Shown here piece by piece: positions 8,728 through 15,724 of a stretch of 33,561 nucleotides of DNA (the stretch's first letter is position 1; the number at the start of each line of letters is the position of its first letter). Position numbers and translations under genes: made by a program. The notes under the pieces are model-generated. The model saw only the letters and a program-made list of their open reading frames with translations, was not told the origin of the DNA and ran no database searches. The DNA comes from an uncultured Ruthenibacterium sp. (lineage in GTDB: Bacteria > Bacillota > Clostridia > Oscillospirales > Ruminococcaceae). Location of the stretch: assembly GCA_944386565.1 (NCBI GenBank), contig CALXBO010000078.1, positions 1 through 33,561 on the forward strand, in the 5' to 3' direction.

Positions 8728-8765
8728 AAAAGAGCCGGCTCGGATTTTCCGAGCCGGCTCTTTTT
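8728..8765. terminator. Bidirectional intrinsic terminator between convergent operons
   Basis: A 14-bp GC-rich perfect stem (8731-8744 with 8748-8761), flanked by A3 on the left and T4-5 on the right. It serves the ABC operon rightward and the M42 peptidase gene leftward. Confidence 0.9.
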
Positions 8766-8777
8766 GTTTGAGCAATC

Positions 8778-9848
8778 TTATAAGCAAACTTCCGGACAAA
8801 GCTCTTCAATTTTATCCGGAGTCAGACGGCGCAGAAGTTCCGCGCAGAGTTTCGAAGCCGCGTCAACATCGCTCAGGGCGCTGATACCGTAGTGAGTATG
8901 CGCATAGCGCACCGGAATGCCCAAAACAAGTGTCGGAATGCCTGTGGCTTCCAGATGAATCGCACCGGCATTGGTTCCGCCGCCCGTACGCACCGCACAC
9001 TGATGAACGATTCCGCACTCTTCCGCAACGCTGCGCGCAAAGTCGAGCAGATGCGGATTGGCTACCATCGAATTGTCGCGGAAACGAAGCTGAACACCGC
9101 CTCCGACAACGCCCTGAGCCTGGTCCGGCGGAGTAAATGTATCATCCGCCGGCGTCCCTTCCAGACAAATTGCCAGTCTGGGAGCTACTTTTCTGGCAGC
9201 GACACGTGCGCCGCGCGTTCCAACTTCTTCCTGAACAGAGAACACCGCAGTGACATCCACAGGGAGCGTTTCATCCGCCAGCTGCTTCACGCAGTCGACC
9301 AGAGCTGCACATCCGAGACGGCAGTCGAATGCTTTTCCCATCATAATGCCTGTCTCGTCACGAATCGAGAACTCAGCCTCCGGCACGACAAACAATCCCG
9401 GTTCAATTCCAAGCGCGAGAGCATCTTCGCGGCTGGTAACTCCGGCGTCCAGAAGAATGCTTTCCATGGAGAGCGGTGCAGAACGCTCCGCCGCTGACAT
9501 GAAGTGAGGAGGCTTGGAGGCGGAGATGGCCCGCACAAGGCTTCCTTTTCGCGTCCGGATCAGGAAGGTGTGCGCCGGAATATTGTGTTCGATCCACCCG
9601 CCCAGAGGAACCACGTGAAGCAAACCGTTGGCCTGAACGGACTGGATCATGAATCCGACTTCATCCAGATGCGCGTCAAGAAGAACCATCGGAGCACCGT
9701 GATTCTGAGGCAGCGGGGCATAAACATTCTGCATCGAGTCTTTTTGAGACGGAACGGGAAGCAGCCCCCGAACCAATTCCGCGGCTTCATCCTCATAGCC
9801 GGACGGCCCGAATGCGTTGGAGATCTCGCGGCAAGTCATAATATCCAT
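8778..9848 (-). CDS. M42 family metallo-aminopeptidase
   Basis: This is a dinuclear-metal aminopeptidase of the M42 (PepA/FrvX/YsdC-like) family, usually cytosolic dodecamers that trim peptides. The metal and catalytic residues are visible in order: LDAHLDEVGFM near residue 58, FDCRLGCAALVD near 174, SVQEEVGTRGA near 207 (Glu base and ligand), CLEGTPADD near 230 and the final AHTHYG near 318. The length (356) is normal. In place of the common Asp after the EE motif there is Glu (LEGTP). Start ATG 9848 has GAAAGGA 9 nt upstream. It lies 23 nt after nadE and is the last gene of the matE-nadE-M42 operon. The substrate cannot be told from the sequence. Confidence 0.93.
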   Translation of the reverse strand: MDIMTCREISNAFGPSGYEDEAAELVRGLLPVPSQKDSMQNVYAPLPQNHGAPMVLLDAHLDEVGFMIQSVQANGLLHVVPLGGWIEHNIPAHTFLIRTRKGSLVRAISASKPPHFMSAAERSAPLSMESILLDAGVTSREDALALGIEPGLFVVPEAEFSIRDETGIMMGKAFDCRLGCAALVDCVKQLADETLPVDVTAVFSVQEEVGTRGARVAARKVAPRLAICLEGTPADDTFTPPDQAQGVVGGGVQLRFRDNSMVANPHLLDFARSVAEECGIVHQCAVRTGGGTNAGAIHLEATGIPTLVLGIPVRYAHTHYGISALSDVDAASKLCAELLRRLTPDKIEELCPEVCL

Positions 9849-9871
9849 TGTTTCAAATCCTTTCCGAAAAA

Positions 9872-11812
9872 TTATTGTTCAAAGCCCATTTCATTTTGGA
9901 TTTCATCCATTTCGCTCATCCACAAGGCGGACGATGCATCGCTCGGCATTCTCCAGTCCCCACGGGGAGAAAGAGAAACAGAGCCGACTTTGGGTCCGTC
10001 GGGAATACAGCTACGCTTGAATTGCTGGGCAAAGAAGCGCCAATAGAAATTTCGCAGCCAGCGGTGCAATTCCTGATCACTATAGGAGGTTCCGAATGCC
10101 TGACGGGCAAGGAACAGGATCTTTCTCGGTGAAAAACCGTACCGGATCGCATAGAAGAGGAAAAAGTCATGCAGCTCATACGGGCCGACGATTTCTTCCG
10201 TCTGCTGGCTGATTTCTCCGTTCTGAGAAGGAAGAAGTTCCGGGCTGACCGGTGTGTCCAGAATATCCATGAGAACGTCACGCAGTGTATCCTGGCGGGC
10301 TGTGCGGGCGGCATAATGCACCAGATGGCGGACAAGGGTTTTGGGGATCGATGCATTGACGCCATACATGCTCATGTGGTCGCCGTTGTATGTCGCCCAG
10401 CCAAGCGCAAGCTCCGACAAGTCGCCGGTGCCGACTACGATGCCGCCCAAGCGGTTTGCCAGGTTCATCAAAACCAATGTACGCACGCGTGCCTGCGTGT
10501 TTTCATACGTTACGTCATGGTTGTCCTCTTCCTGTCCGATGTCAGCAAAGTTGCTGCGGACAGTTTGAGCAATGTTCACGTTCTCAAAGGTAACTCCGAG
10601 CGCTTCGCAGAGCGTCTGCGCATTGGAACGGGTGCGTTTGGTCGTGCCGAAGCACGGCATCGTGACGGCTACAATGTCCGTCATGGGGCGAGACAGACGC
10701 TGCATTGCGCGCGTCATGACCAGAAGTGCCAGGCAGCTGTCGAGACCACCCGAAATGCCGATGACTGCTTTTTTAGCTTTTGTGTGCTCCAGACGTTTGC
10801 GGAGACCTTCCGCCTGCATCTGAAGAATTCCTTCACAGCGGAGATCCAGTTCAGCCGTATCCTCCGGAACAAAGGGAGCACGGCTGATCGCGCGCATCAG
10901 TGCTTTTTCTTTCTGTTGCTGCGAGAACCAGACCACTTCATACCCGTCGTCCTCGGCACTTTGTGTGTCAAACGACGTGTTTTTCATTCGTTCGACGCAG
11001 AGTTTCTCAACATCTACATCGCACAGAACAGGTTCATTCTCAAACAGGCGGCTTTCCGCACAAAGGATACCGTTCTCTGCAATCAGATTATGTGCTGCAA
11101 ACACGAGATCCGTCGTTGATTCGCCGCGACCCGCGTCAGCATATGCGTAAGCGCAGAGAAGACGGGCAGACTGCGAACGGACGAGCTCGCGGCGGTATCC
11201 CGCTTTTCCGACGGTCTCATTGCTGGCGGAAAGGTTCAGGATCACAGTCGCTCCTGCCATGGCGTGGGCCGTACTGGGAGGGAGGGGGGCCCAGAGATCC
11301 TCGCAGATTTCGACAGCGATGCGCAGTTCGGGATGATCGCTGCAGGCAAAAATCAGATCCGTTCCGAAGGGAACCGCATTGCCGTTGACATCCACAAGAT
11401 GCGTATCTTCGCAATCAGCACTCACAAACCAGCGCTGCTCATAGAACTCATTGTAATTGGGCAGGAACGTTTTGGGAACGATTCCCAGAACCTTTCCTTT
11501 GTGAATCACTGCTGCACAGTTGTAAACCTTCCCGCCGCTGGAATAGGGAAGACCTACCGCGAACACAACCTCGCATTCGGCAGTTTCGGCACAAATCGTC
11601 CGCAAAGCAGAAAGCGCCCCCTGCAGAAGCATCGGCTGCAGAAACAGATCCGCACAGGTGTATCCGGTAATACACAGTTCCGGCAGACACAGAATGTGTG
11701 CGCCGGCCTCATCGGCTTGCCGGACGCATTCAACGATACGCTGCGCATTGCCTGCACAATCAGCCACTCGGATCTCCGGAGTGGAACAACCAATTTTATA
11801 AAAACCGTACAT
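9872..11812 (-). CDS. nadE: Glutamine-dependent NAD(+) synthase
   Basis: NadE amidates nicotinic acid adenine dinucleotide to NAD+ using glutamine. The 646-residue protein has two domains. The N-terminal nitrilase-like glutaminase carries the E-K-C triad (CLPELCITGY near residue 46, GIVPKTFLPNY near 115, VEICEDLWAP near 170). The C-terminal PP-loop synthetase has ISGGLDSCLALLV near 345 and STYNG-like WATYNGDHMSMYGVNA near 500. The start ATG 11812 (MYGFYKIGCS) shares one base with the matE stop (TAATG), and GGAAGGGA lies 9 nt upstream; upstream in-frame ATGs inside matE are not credible. The tight coupling to a MATE transporter is probably operon economy, since no shared pathway is evident. 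Confidence 0.96.
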   Translation of the reverse strand: MYGFYKIGCSTPEIRVADCAGNAQRIVECVRQADEAGAHILCLPELCITGYTCADLFLQPMLLQGALSALRTICAETAECEVVFAVGLPYSSGGKVYNCAAVIHKGKVLGIVPKTFLPNYNEFYEQRWFVSADCEDTHLVDVNGNAVPFGTDLIFACSDHPELRIAVEICEDLWAPLPPSTAHAMAGATVILNLSASNETVGKAGYRRELVRSQSARLLCAYAYADAGRGESTTDLVFAAHNLIAENGILCAESRLFENEPVLCDVDVEKLCVERMKNTSFDTQSAEDDGYEVVWFSQQQKEKALMRAISRAPFVPEDTAELDLRCEGILQMQAEGLRKRLEHTKAKKAVIGISGGLDSCLALLVMTRAMQRLSRPMTDIVAVTMPCFGTTKRTRSNAQTLCEALGVTFENVNIAQTVRSNFADIGQEEDNHDVTYENTQARVRTLVLMNLANRLGGIVVGTGDLSELALGWATYNGDHMSMYGVNASIPKTLVRHLVHYAARTARQDTLRDVLMDILDTPVSPELLPSQNGEISQQTEEIVGPYELHDFFLFYAIRYGFSPRKILFLARQAFGTSYSDQELHRWLRNFYWRFFAQQFKRSCIPDGPKVGSVSLSPRGDWRMPSDASSALWMSEMDEIQNEMGFEQ

Positions 11813-13212
11813 TATAAACTCTCCCTTCCGATAGCGGCAGATGCGCTGCGCTTGCCGCTGCGAAGATATTGCTGCAGAATCACTACGAACCACACGGGAA
11901 CCACAATGCCCTTGACGATACTGGACAAGCTGATGCTCCACCAGATACCGTTCAATCCGAGTGCCGTCGCCGACAACGCAATTGCAAGCGGAATCCGGGC
12001 GGCGTTGCCCAGGATACCGCACACGGACGGGACGAGCGGCCGGCCGAGCCCCTGAAACGCGCCGGCAGATGTGATTTCCAGACACATAAAGAGTTGTGAA
12101 ACTCCCAGAATACGGAGATAATCCACACCTATCCGAACAACGTCAGGTTCCTGAATGAAAATGCGGAAAATCACTTCCGGTGCGAAAATCAGAAGAGCAC
12201 TTGTAAAAACTCCCCACGCGGTCATCAGAAGCATGGCAGCCTTATATCCGAGCCGGACACGGTCTGTGCGTCCGGCGCCGAAATTCTGCGCGATCAGAAC
12301 GTTGGTGGCTGTAGCAAAGCCGTCGGCAGCCATCCATGAAATGGATTCGATCTGGCTGCCTACTTTCTGGACTGCCACGGCAGCATCGCCGTATCCGGCG
12401 ACCAGACGCGCGATCAGCATGGACAACGATGAAAAAATCGTGTTTTGAAGAGCCGGAAAAAATCCGATGCGCACGATATCCGAATAGATTTTTCTCTGCT
12501 GGAAAGCAAACATCCTGACTTTACCAAACAGACTTGGTTCGCGAACGGCAGCTTGGAGAAAAAACAGAAATACGATCAGTTGGGCAAGCACGGTTGCAAG
12601 CGCCGCTCCGGCCACACCCATTTCCGGAAAAATAGAAACGCCGAAAATAAGCATCGGATCAAGAACAATATTAGCTGCAAGCCCGATCATTGTACAGCGG
12701 AATGTAACACCGCTCAAACCGAGCGCCGCAAACAGACCGCTGAACACCTGATTGAAAAATGAGAACAGCAAACCTGATGCGACAATGAACAGATAGACTT
12801 CTGCGTCAGCGACAACCGACGCCTGATTCAAACGGAAAAAGGCAATCAGCGGTGTACAGAATGTCAGAAAAATCACCGTGCAGAGTGTTCCGAGAAGCAG
12901 AGAAAGCTGTAACGCTCCGGTTGCGTAGCGGCTGGCAGCGGTACCGTCTCCGCGGCCGAGCTCGTGTGCGGTTTTTACCTGTCCGCCGAGGCGCGGAACC
13001 GAGGAAATTCCGTTCGCAAACCACAGATACATTCCGGCAGCGCCGACGGCAGCGACCGCGTCGGCACTGACCCGTCCGATCCAGATCATATCCGTCAGAT
13101 TATAAGCCATTTGAATCAGCGACGTTCCCATGATCGGAAGCGCCAATCGGGTCAGCGATGAAAAGATCGGACTGTCCAATAAATCGATTTGTTTCACGTT
13201 GGGAATAATCAC
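11812..13212 (-). CDS. MATE family multidrug/sodium antiporter
   Basis: 466 residues with about 12 hydrophobic helices, typical of MATE exporters that use sodium or proton gradients to expel cationic drugs or metabolites. The N-terminal PIFSSLTRLALPIMGTSLIQMAYNLTDMIWIGRVS and the repeat-like second half (VRIGFFPALQNTIFSSLSMLIARLVAGYGDAAVA) match the family. The start is probably GTG 13212 (MIIPNVKQIDLL). Its ribosome site is weak (GAAAG), and a second GTG at 13197 is possible. It is the first gene of the leftward matE-nadE-M42 operon. Its promoter at 13261-13289 has a perfect, TG-extended -10. The substrate is not predictable. Confidence 0.93.
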   Translation of the reverse strand: MIIPNVKQIDLLDSPIFSSLTRLALPIMGTSLIQMAYNLTDMIWIGRVSADAVAAVGAAGMYLWFANGISSVPRLGGQVKTAHELGRGDGTAASRYATGALQLSLLLGTLCTVIFLTFCTPLIAFFRLNQASVVADAEVYLFIVASGLLFSFFNQVFSGLFAALGLSGVTFRCTMIGLAANIVLDPMLIFGVSIFPEMGVAGAALATVLAQLIVFLFFLQAAVREPSLFGKVRMFAFQQRKIYSDIVRIGFFPALQNTIFSSLSMLIARLVAGYGDAAVAVQKVGSQIESISWMAADGFATATNVLIAQNFGAGRTDRVRLGYKAAMLLMTAWGVFTSALLIFAPEVIFRIFIQEPDVVRIGVDYLRILGVSQLFMCLEITSAGAFQGLGRPLVPSVCGILGNAARIPLAIALSATALGLNGIWWSISLSSIVKGIVVPVWFVVILQQYLRSGKRSASAAIGRESL

Positions 13213-13260
13213 TCGCTTTCAGGATAAAATGCAGCGGCATAAGAGATGATTTCCGCAACC

Positions 13261-13289
13261 ATTATATCACATTTCCTGTGGATTATCGA
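13261..13289 (-). promoter_or_regulatory. Promoter of the matE-nadE-M42 operon
   Basis: On the minus strand there is TCGATA (13284-13289), a 17-nt spacer and TATAAT (13261-13266) preceded by TGA (extended -10). Confidence 0.7.
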
Positions 13290-13354
13290 CAGATCAAGAG
13301 AACATATTTTCTCTGTTAGCGGGGCACTCTAATACCGAAAGGAAGTGTTTGGAT

Positions 13355-13549
13355 ATGACAGAGCGTCAGCGTGATGCGTGCCGCATGCTGTTGCATCAGG
13401 AGAAAACGATGGTGGATATTTGCCGTGCCAGCGCGGCAGCCGGGACGGATCTTGCCTTGAAGGAATTGTATGAAGACATGGCCGCCAGACATCAACAGCA
13501 CTGTCAGCTGTTACAGGGGCAGTTGAAGAAAAACGGTGACTCCCGATGA
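13355..13549 (+). CDS. Small ferritin-like helical protein, CotF-like (first of a pair)
   Basis: 64 residues, predicted all-helical (TERQRDACRMLLHQEKTM ... LKELYEDMAARHQQHCQLL). The pattern of an acidic/His helix pair ending in a Glu-Asp-His-Gln helix resembles one half of the spore coat protein F (CotF) domain, which has a ferritin-like fold. GAAAGGA lies 11 nt before ATG 13355; a TTG at 13349 is the alternative start. Its stop overlaps the next start by 4 nt (ATGA), so the two are made together and could form a heterodimer equal to one full CotF. No vegetative promoter is obvious upstream. A sporulation sigma factor is possible but I could not identify its site. Family assignment is moderate. 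Confidence 0.6.
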   Translation: MTERQRDACRMLLHQEKTMVDICRASAAAGTDLALKELYEDMAARHQQHCQLLQGQLKKNGDSR

Positions 13550-13752
13550 AAAGCGAGCAGAAAATTCTTCATAATGCCATGTGTGCGGAGCTTGTCCTTT
13601 CGGAATGCTACAATCGGGCAGTAGGAGAGTGCGGGGACGATTCCGTCCGAGACATGTTTCTGGCACTGCTTGCTGAGTCTCACGAAGTTCAGAGAACATA
13701 CTATCAGGAGATGGAGCGCCGGAATTGGATACCGGAAAACGGCTCGACATAA
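13546..13752 (+). CDS. Spore coat protein F-like protein (second of a pair)
   Basis: 68 residues. The sequence KILHNAMCAELVLSECYNRA, then RDMFLALLAESHEVQRTYYQ and a final ERRNWIPENG, follows the CotF pattern: an ILND-like start, a two-helix core, an EE/HE-x-Q helix, and an MxxxGW(Y/I)-like end. CotF proteins are small spore coat components in Bacillus and are spread widely in clostridia, often as short tandem genes. It is translationally coupled to the preceding gene and followed by a strong bidirectional terminator, so these two form a complete small operon. A non-sporulation ferritin-like role cannot be excluded. Confidence 0.65.
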   Translation: MKSEQKILHNAMCAELVLSECYNRAVGECGDDSVRDMFLALLAESHEVQRTYYQEMERRNWIPENGST

Positions 13753-13753
13753 A

Positions 13754-13784
13754 TCAAGCCGGCAGCAAAACGCTGCCGGCTTGA
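13754..13784. terminator. Bidirectional terminator between the CotF-like pair and oadB
   Basis: A perfect 13-bp stem (13754-13766 with 13772-13784) with a 5-nt loop, flanked by AAA on the left and a short AAATTTG on the right. It lies between convergent genes 1 nt after one stop and 20 nt before the other. The U runs are weak. Confidence 0.7.
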
Positions 13785-13804
13785 AATTTGTGATCTGAAA
13801 CCAA

Positions 13805-14986
13805 TCAGGTGAGCATGTTGATCAGGATACCGGCCGCAACTGCACTGCCGATAACGCCGGCCACGTTCGGGCCCATGGCATGCATCAGCAGGAAGTTCTG
13901 CGGATTTTCAGCCTGACCGACTTTATTGGCCACACGCGCAGCCATCGGCACAGCAGAGACACCGGCAGCACCGATCAGAGGATTGACCTTGCCCTTCGTC
14001 GCCCAGCACATCAGACGGCCGAACAGAACACCGCCGGCAGTACCGAAGCAGAACGCAATCAGACCAAGGAGAATGATGTAACCGGTCTGCAGGTTGAAGA
14101 ACGTATCTGCACTGGTCGTGCAACCGACAGAAACGCCGAGGAAAATCGTAATGATGTTCATCAGCTCATTGCCGGCCGTTTTGTTGATACGGTCAACGAC
14201 ACCGGATTCCTTCATCAGGTTGCCGAGCATCAGCATACCGACAAGAGGAACCGCGCTGGGGATGAGAAGAGAAATGATGATCGTGCAAATGATCGGGAAG
14301 AGGATCTTCTCCGTTTTGGAAACAGTGCGCAGCTGCGTCATCACGATCTGACGCTCTTTCTTCGTCGTGAGCGCTTTCATGATAGGCGGCTGGATAATCG
14401 GAACGAGCGCCATGTAGCTGTATGCGGCAACTGCAATCGCACCAAGAAGATGCGGAGCCAGCTTACTGGTTACATAAATGGCCGTCGGGCCGTCAGCACC
14501 GCCGATAATACCGATGGACGCAGCTTCAGGGCCGGTAAAGCCAAGGAATTTCGCACCGATGTACGTAGTGAAGATGCCGAGCTGCGCGGCAGCGCCGAGC
14601 AGGAGGCTCTTGGGGTTCGAAATCAGCGGACCGAAGTCGGTCATCGTGCCGATGCCGAGGAAGATCAGCGGGGGATAGATGCCGAGCTTTACACCCAGGT
14701 ACAACATATCCGCCAATCCGCCTTCATTCAGAACGCGCATGAAATCGGGGTGGCCGCTCTCCGTAAGGAAGAACTCCATGTGGATCACGCCGCCGAAAGG
14801 CAGGTTCGCAAGGAGCATACCGAACGCGATCGGCAGCAGAAGCAGCGGCTCGAATTGTTTCACGATCGCCAGGTACAGAAGCACGCAGGCGATAATGATC
14901 ATAATAAGGTATCCCGGGGTTTCGAGCAGCCCCGCGAAACCGGATTCCGTAGCAATGCCGGTTACGGCGTCTAAAAAGCCTTGCAT
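13805..14986 (-). CDS. Sodium-translocating decarboxylase beta subunit (OadB/GcdB family)
   Basis: 393 residues with about ten hydrophobic helices. This is the membrane subunit that couples decarboxylation of a carboxybiotin carrier to sodium export. The diagnostic region [20 protein letters not shown] near residue 165, with the ion-pathway Asp, is intact. So are the [20 protein letters not shown] and [14 protein letters not shown] segments and the [18 protein letters not shown] segment near 345. The start ATG 14986 has AAAGGAGAG 8 nt upstream. It follows the gamma-like gene by 18 nt. No carboxyltransferase (alpha) or separate biotin-carrier gene is present, so whether the substrate is oxaloacetate, glutaconyl-CoA or methylmalonyl-CoA cannot be decided. 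Confidence 0.93.
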   Translation of the reverse strand: MQGFLDAVTGIATESGFAGLLETPGYLIMIIIACVLLYLAIVKQFEPLLLLPIAFGMLLANLPFGGVIHMEFFLTESGHPDFMRVLNEGGLADMLYLGVKLGIYPPLIFLGIGTMTDFGPLISNPKSLLLGAAAQLGIFTTYIGAKFLGFTGPEAASIGIIGGADGPTAIYVTSKLAPHLLGAIAVAAYSYMALVPIIQPPIMKALTTKKERQIVMTQLRTVSKTEKILFPIICTIIISLLIPSAVPLVGMLMLGNLMKESGVVDRINKTAGNELMNIITIFLGVSVGCTTSADTFFNLQTGYIILLGLIAFCFGTAGGVLFGRLMCWATKGKVNPLIGAAGVSAVPMAARVANKVGQAENPQNFLLMHAMGPNVAGVIGSAVAAGILINMLT

Positions 14987-15004
14987 CTTATTCTCTCCTT
15001 TGGC

Positions 15005-15427
15005 TTAGAAAGGCTCGGTGTTCGACATCACACCGGCAGAACTCCAGGCGCTGCGGCCCTTTTTGGCGCGTTTGACGGAACGGATGGCAAATTTTTTGCC
15101 GCCTTCCATGCTCGCAACGGCCGCCGCAATCGCAGCGATGATCTCTCCGGGAATGCCCGCCTGCACTTTCGGAGCAGACGCATTCTGTGCCTTGGCAACA
15201 GGGGGCGCAGCAGGAGCGGGAGCGGGTTTCGACGCATCCTTTTTCGCAGCGGCCTTTTTGTTATCGATCGCTGTGAAGATGACCCCTTCAAACGCAATGA
15301 TCAGGTACAGCAGGATCAGGACAGCAAAAACCAGAACGATACCCGTGACGACCACGACAGGCCAGTCAGGCTCGCCCTCGGCCATGTTGAACGCAAAAGC
15401 TGCGGCGCGCAACAAAGAAAAGTCCAT
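15005..15427 (-). CDS. Sodium pump decarboxylase gamma/delta-like subunit (OadG family)
   Basis: 140 residues. A single membrane helix lies at about 22-48 (PVVVVTGIVLVFAVLILLYL), followed by a Lys/Ala/Pro-rich linker (about 55-90, PAPAPAAPPVAK). A conserved C-terminal segment has GEIIAAIAAAVASM, then FAIRSVKRAKKGRSAWSSAG. This layout matches OadG/GcdD-type subunits, which anchor the carboxyltransferase to the membrane beta subunit. The Pro/Ala linker resembles biotin-carrier linkers, but I see no MKM biotinylation site. The start ATG 15427 has GGAGG 8 nt upstream. It is first of a two-gene leftward operon with oadB, from the promoter at 15464-15492. A much longer upstream-open frame (to 16153) is antisense to pcrA. 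Confidence 0.85.
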   Translation of the reverse strand: MDFSLLRAAAFAFNMAEGEPDWPVVVVTGIVLVFAVLILLYLIIAFEGVIFTAIDNKKAAAKKDASKPAPAPAAPPVAKAQNASAPKVQAGIPGEIIAAIAAAVASMEGGKKFAIRSVKRAKKGRSAWSSAGVMSNTEPF

Positions 15428-15463
15428 GAATAAACCTCCAGTCTTTTCACAATATCTTAAATT

Positions 15464-15492
15464 ATTATAGTGGAATTTCACGGCAGATGCAA
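15464..15492 (-). promoter_or_regulatory. Promoter of the oadG-oadB pair
   Basis: On the minus strand there is TTGCAT (15487-15492), a 17-nt spacer and a perfect TATAAT (15464-15469). The -35 is the same as that of pyk. Confidence 0.75.
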
Positions 15493-15665
15493 TGGCTTTG
15501 TTAAAAAAAGAACGATAAATTTCCAAAAAAATTGCACAATTCACAATTCTGGAAAATTCTTGCATTTTGCGTCTTTTTTCTTTCTTCGCCAAACGGAATA
15601 AAAGGGCGGATTTCACCTTTTTATAAATGCGGATGCCGGGCATACTTCTTTTTTTCGTCAAAACA

Positions 15666-15674
15666 TGATATACT
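15666..15674 (+). promoter_or_regulatory. Probable extended -10 of the pcrA operon
   Basis: TGATATACT (15666-15674) is a TGn-extended -10 with TATACT. The -35 region, 17 nt upstream, is only a T-rich TTCTTT. The rest of the 297-nt gap between oadG and pcrA is A+T rich with repeated CACAATT-like words, and I see no other defined element. Confidence 0.5.
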
Positions 15675-15724
15675 GTACCTCGTAATCCGATTTCAAAAAA
15701 TTCAAAGGGGAAAGATACTCGATT

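Noticed and set aside
9504..11119. Several open frames on the + strand
   Set aside because: All are antisense to nadE and the M42 peptidase gene, which carry intact active-site motifs.
15428..15724. Riboswitch or small RNA in the oadG-pcrA gap
   Set aside because: The A+T-rich gap shows only promoters and short repeated words, with no convincing long stem or known aptamer motif.
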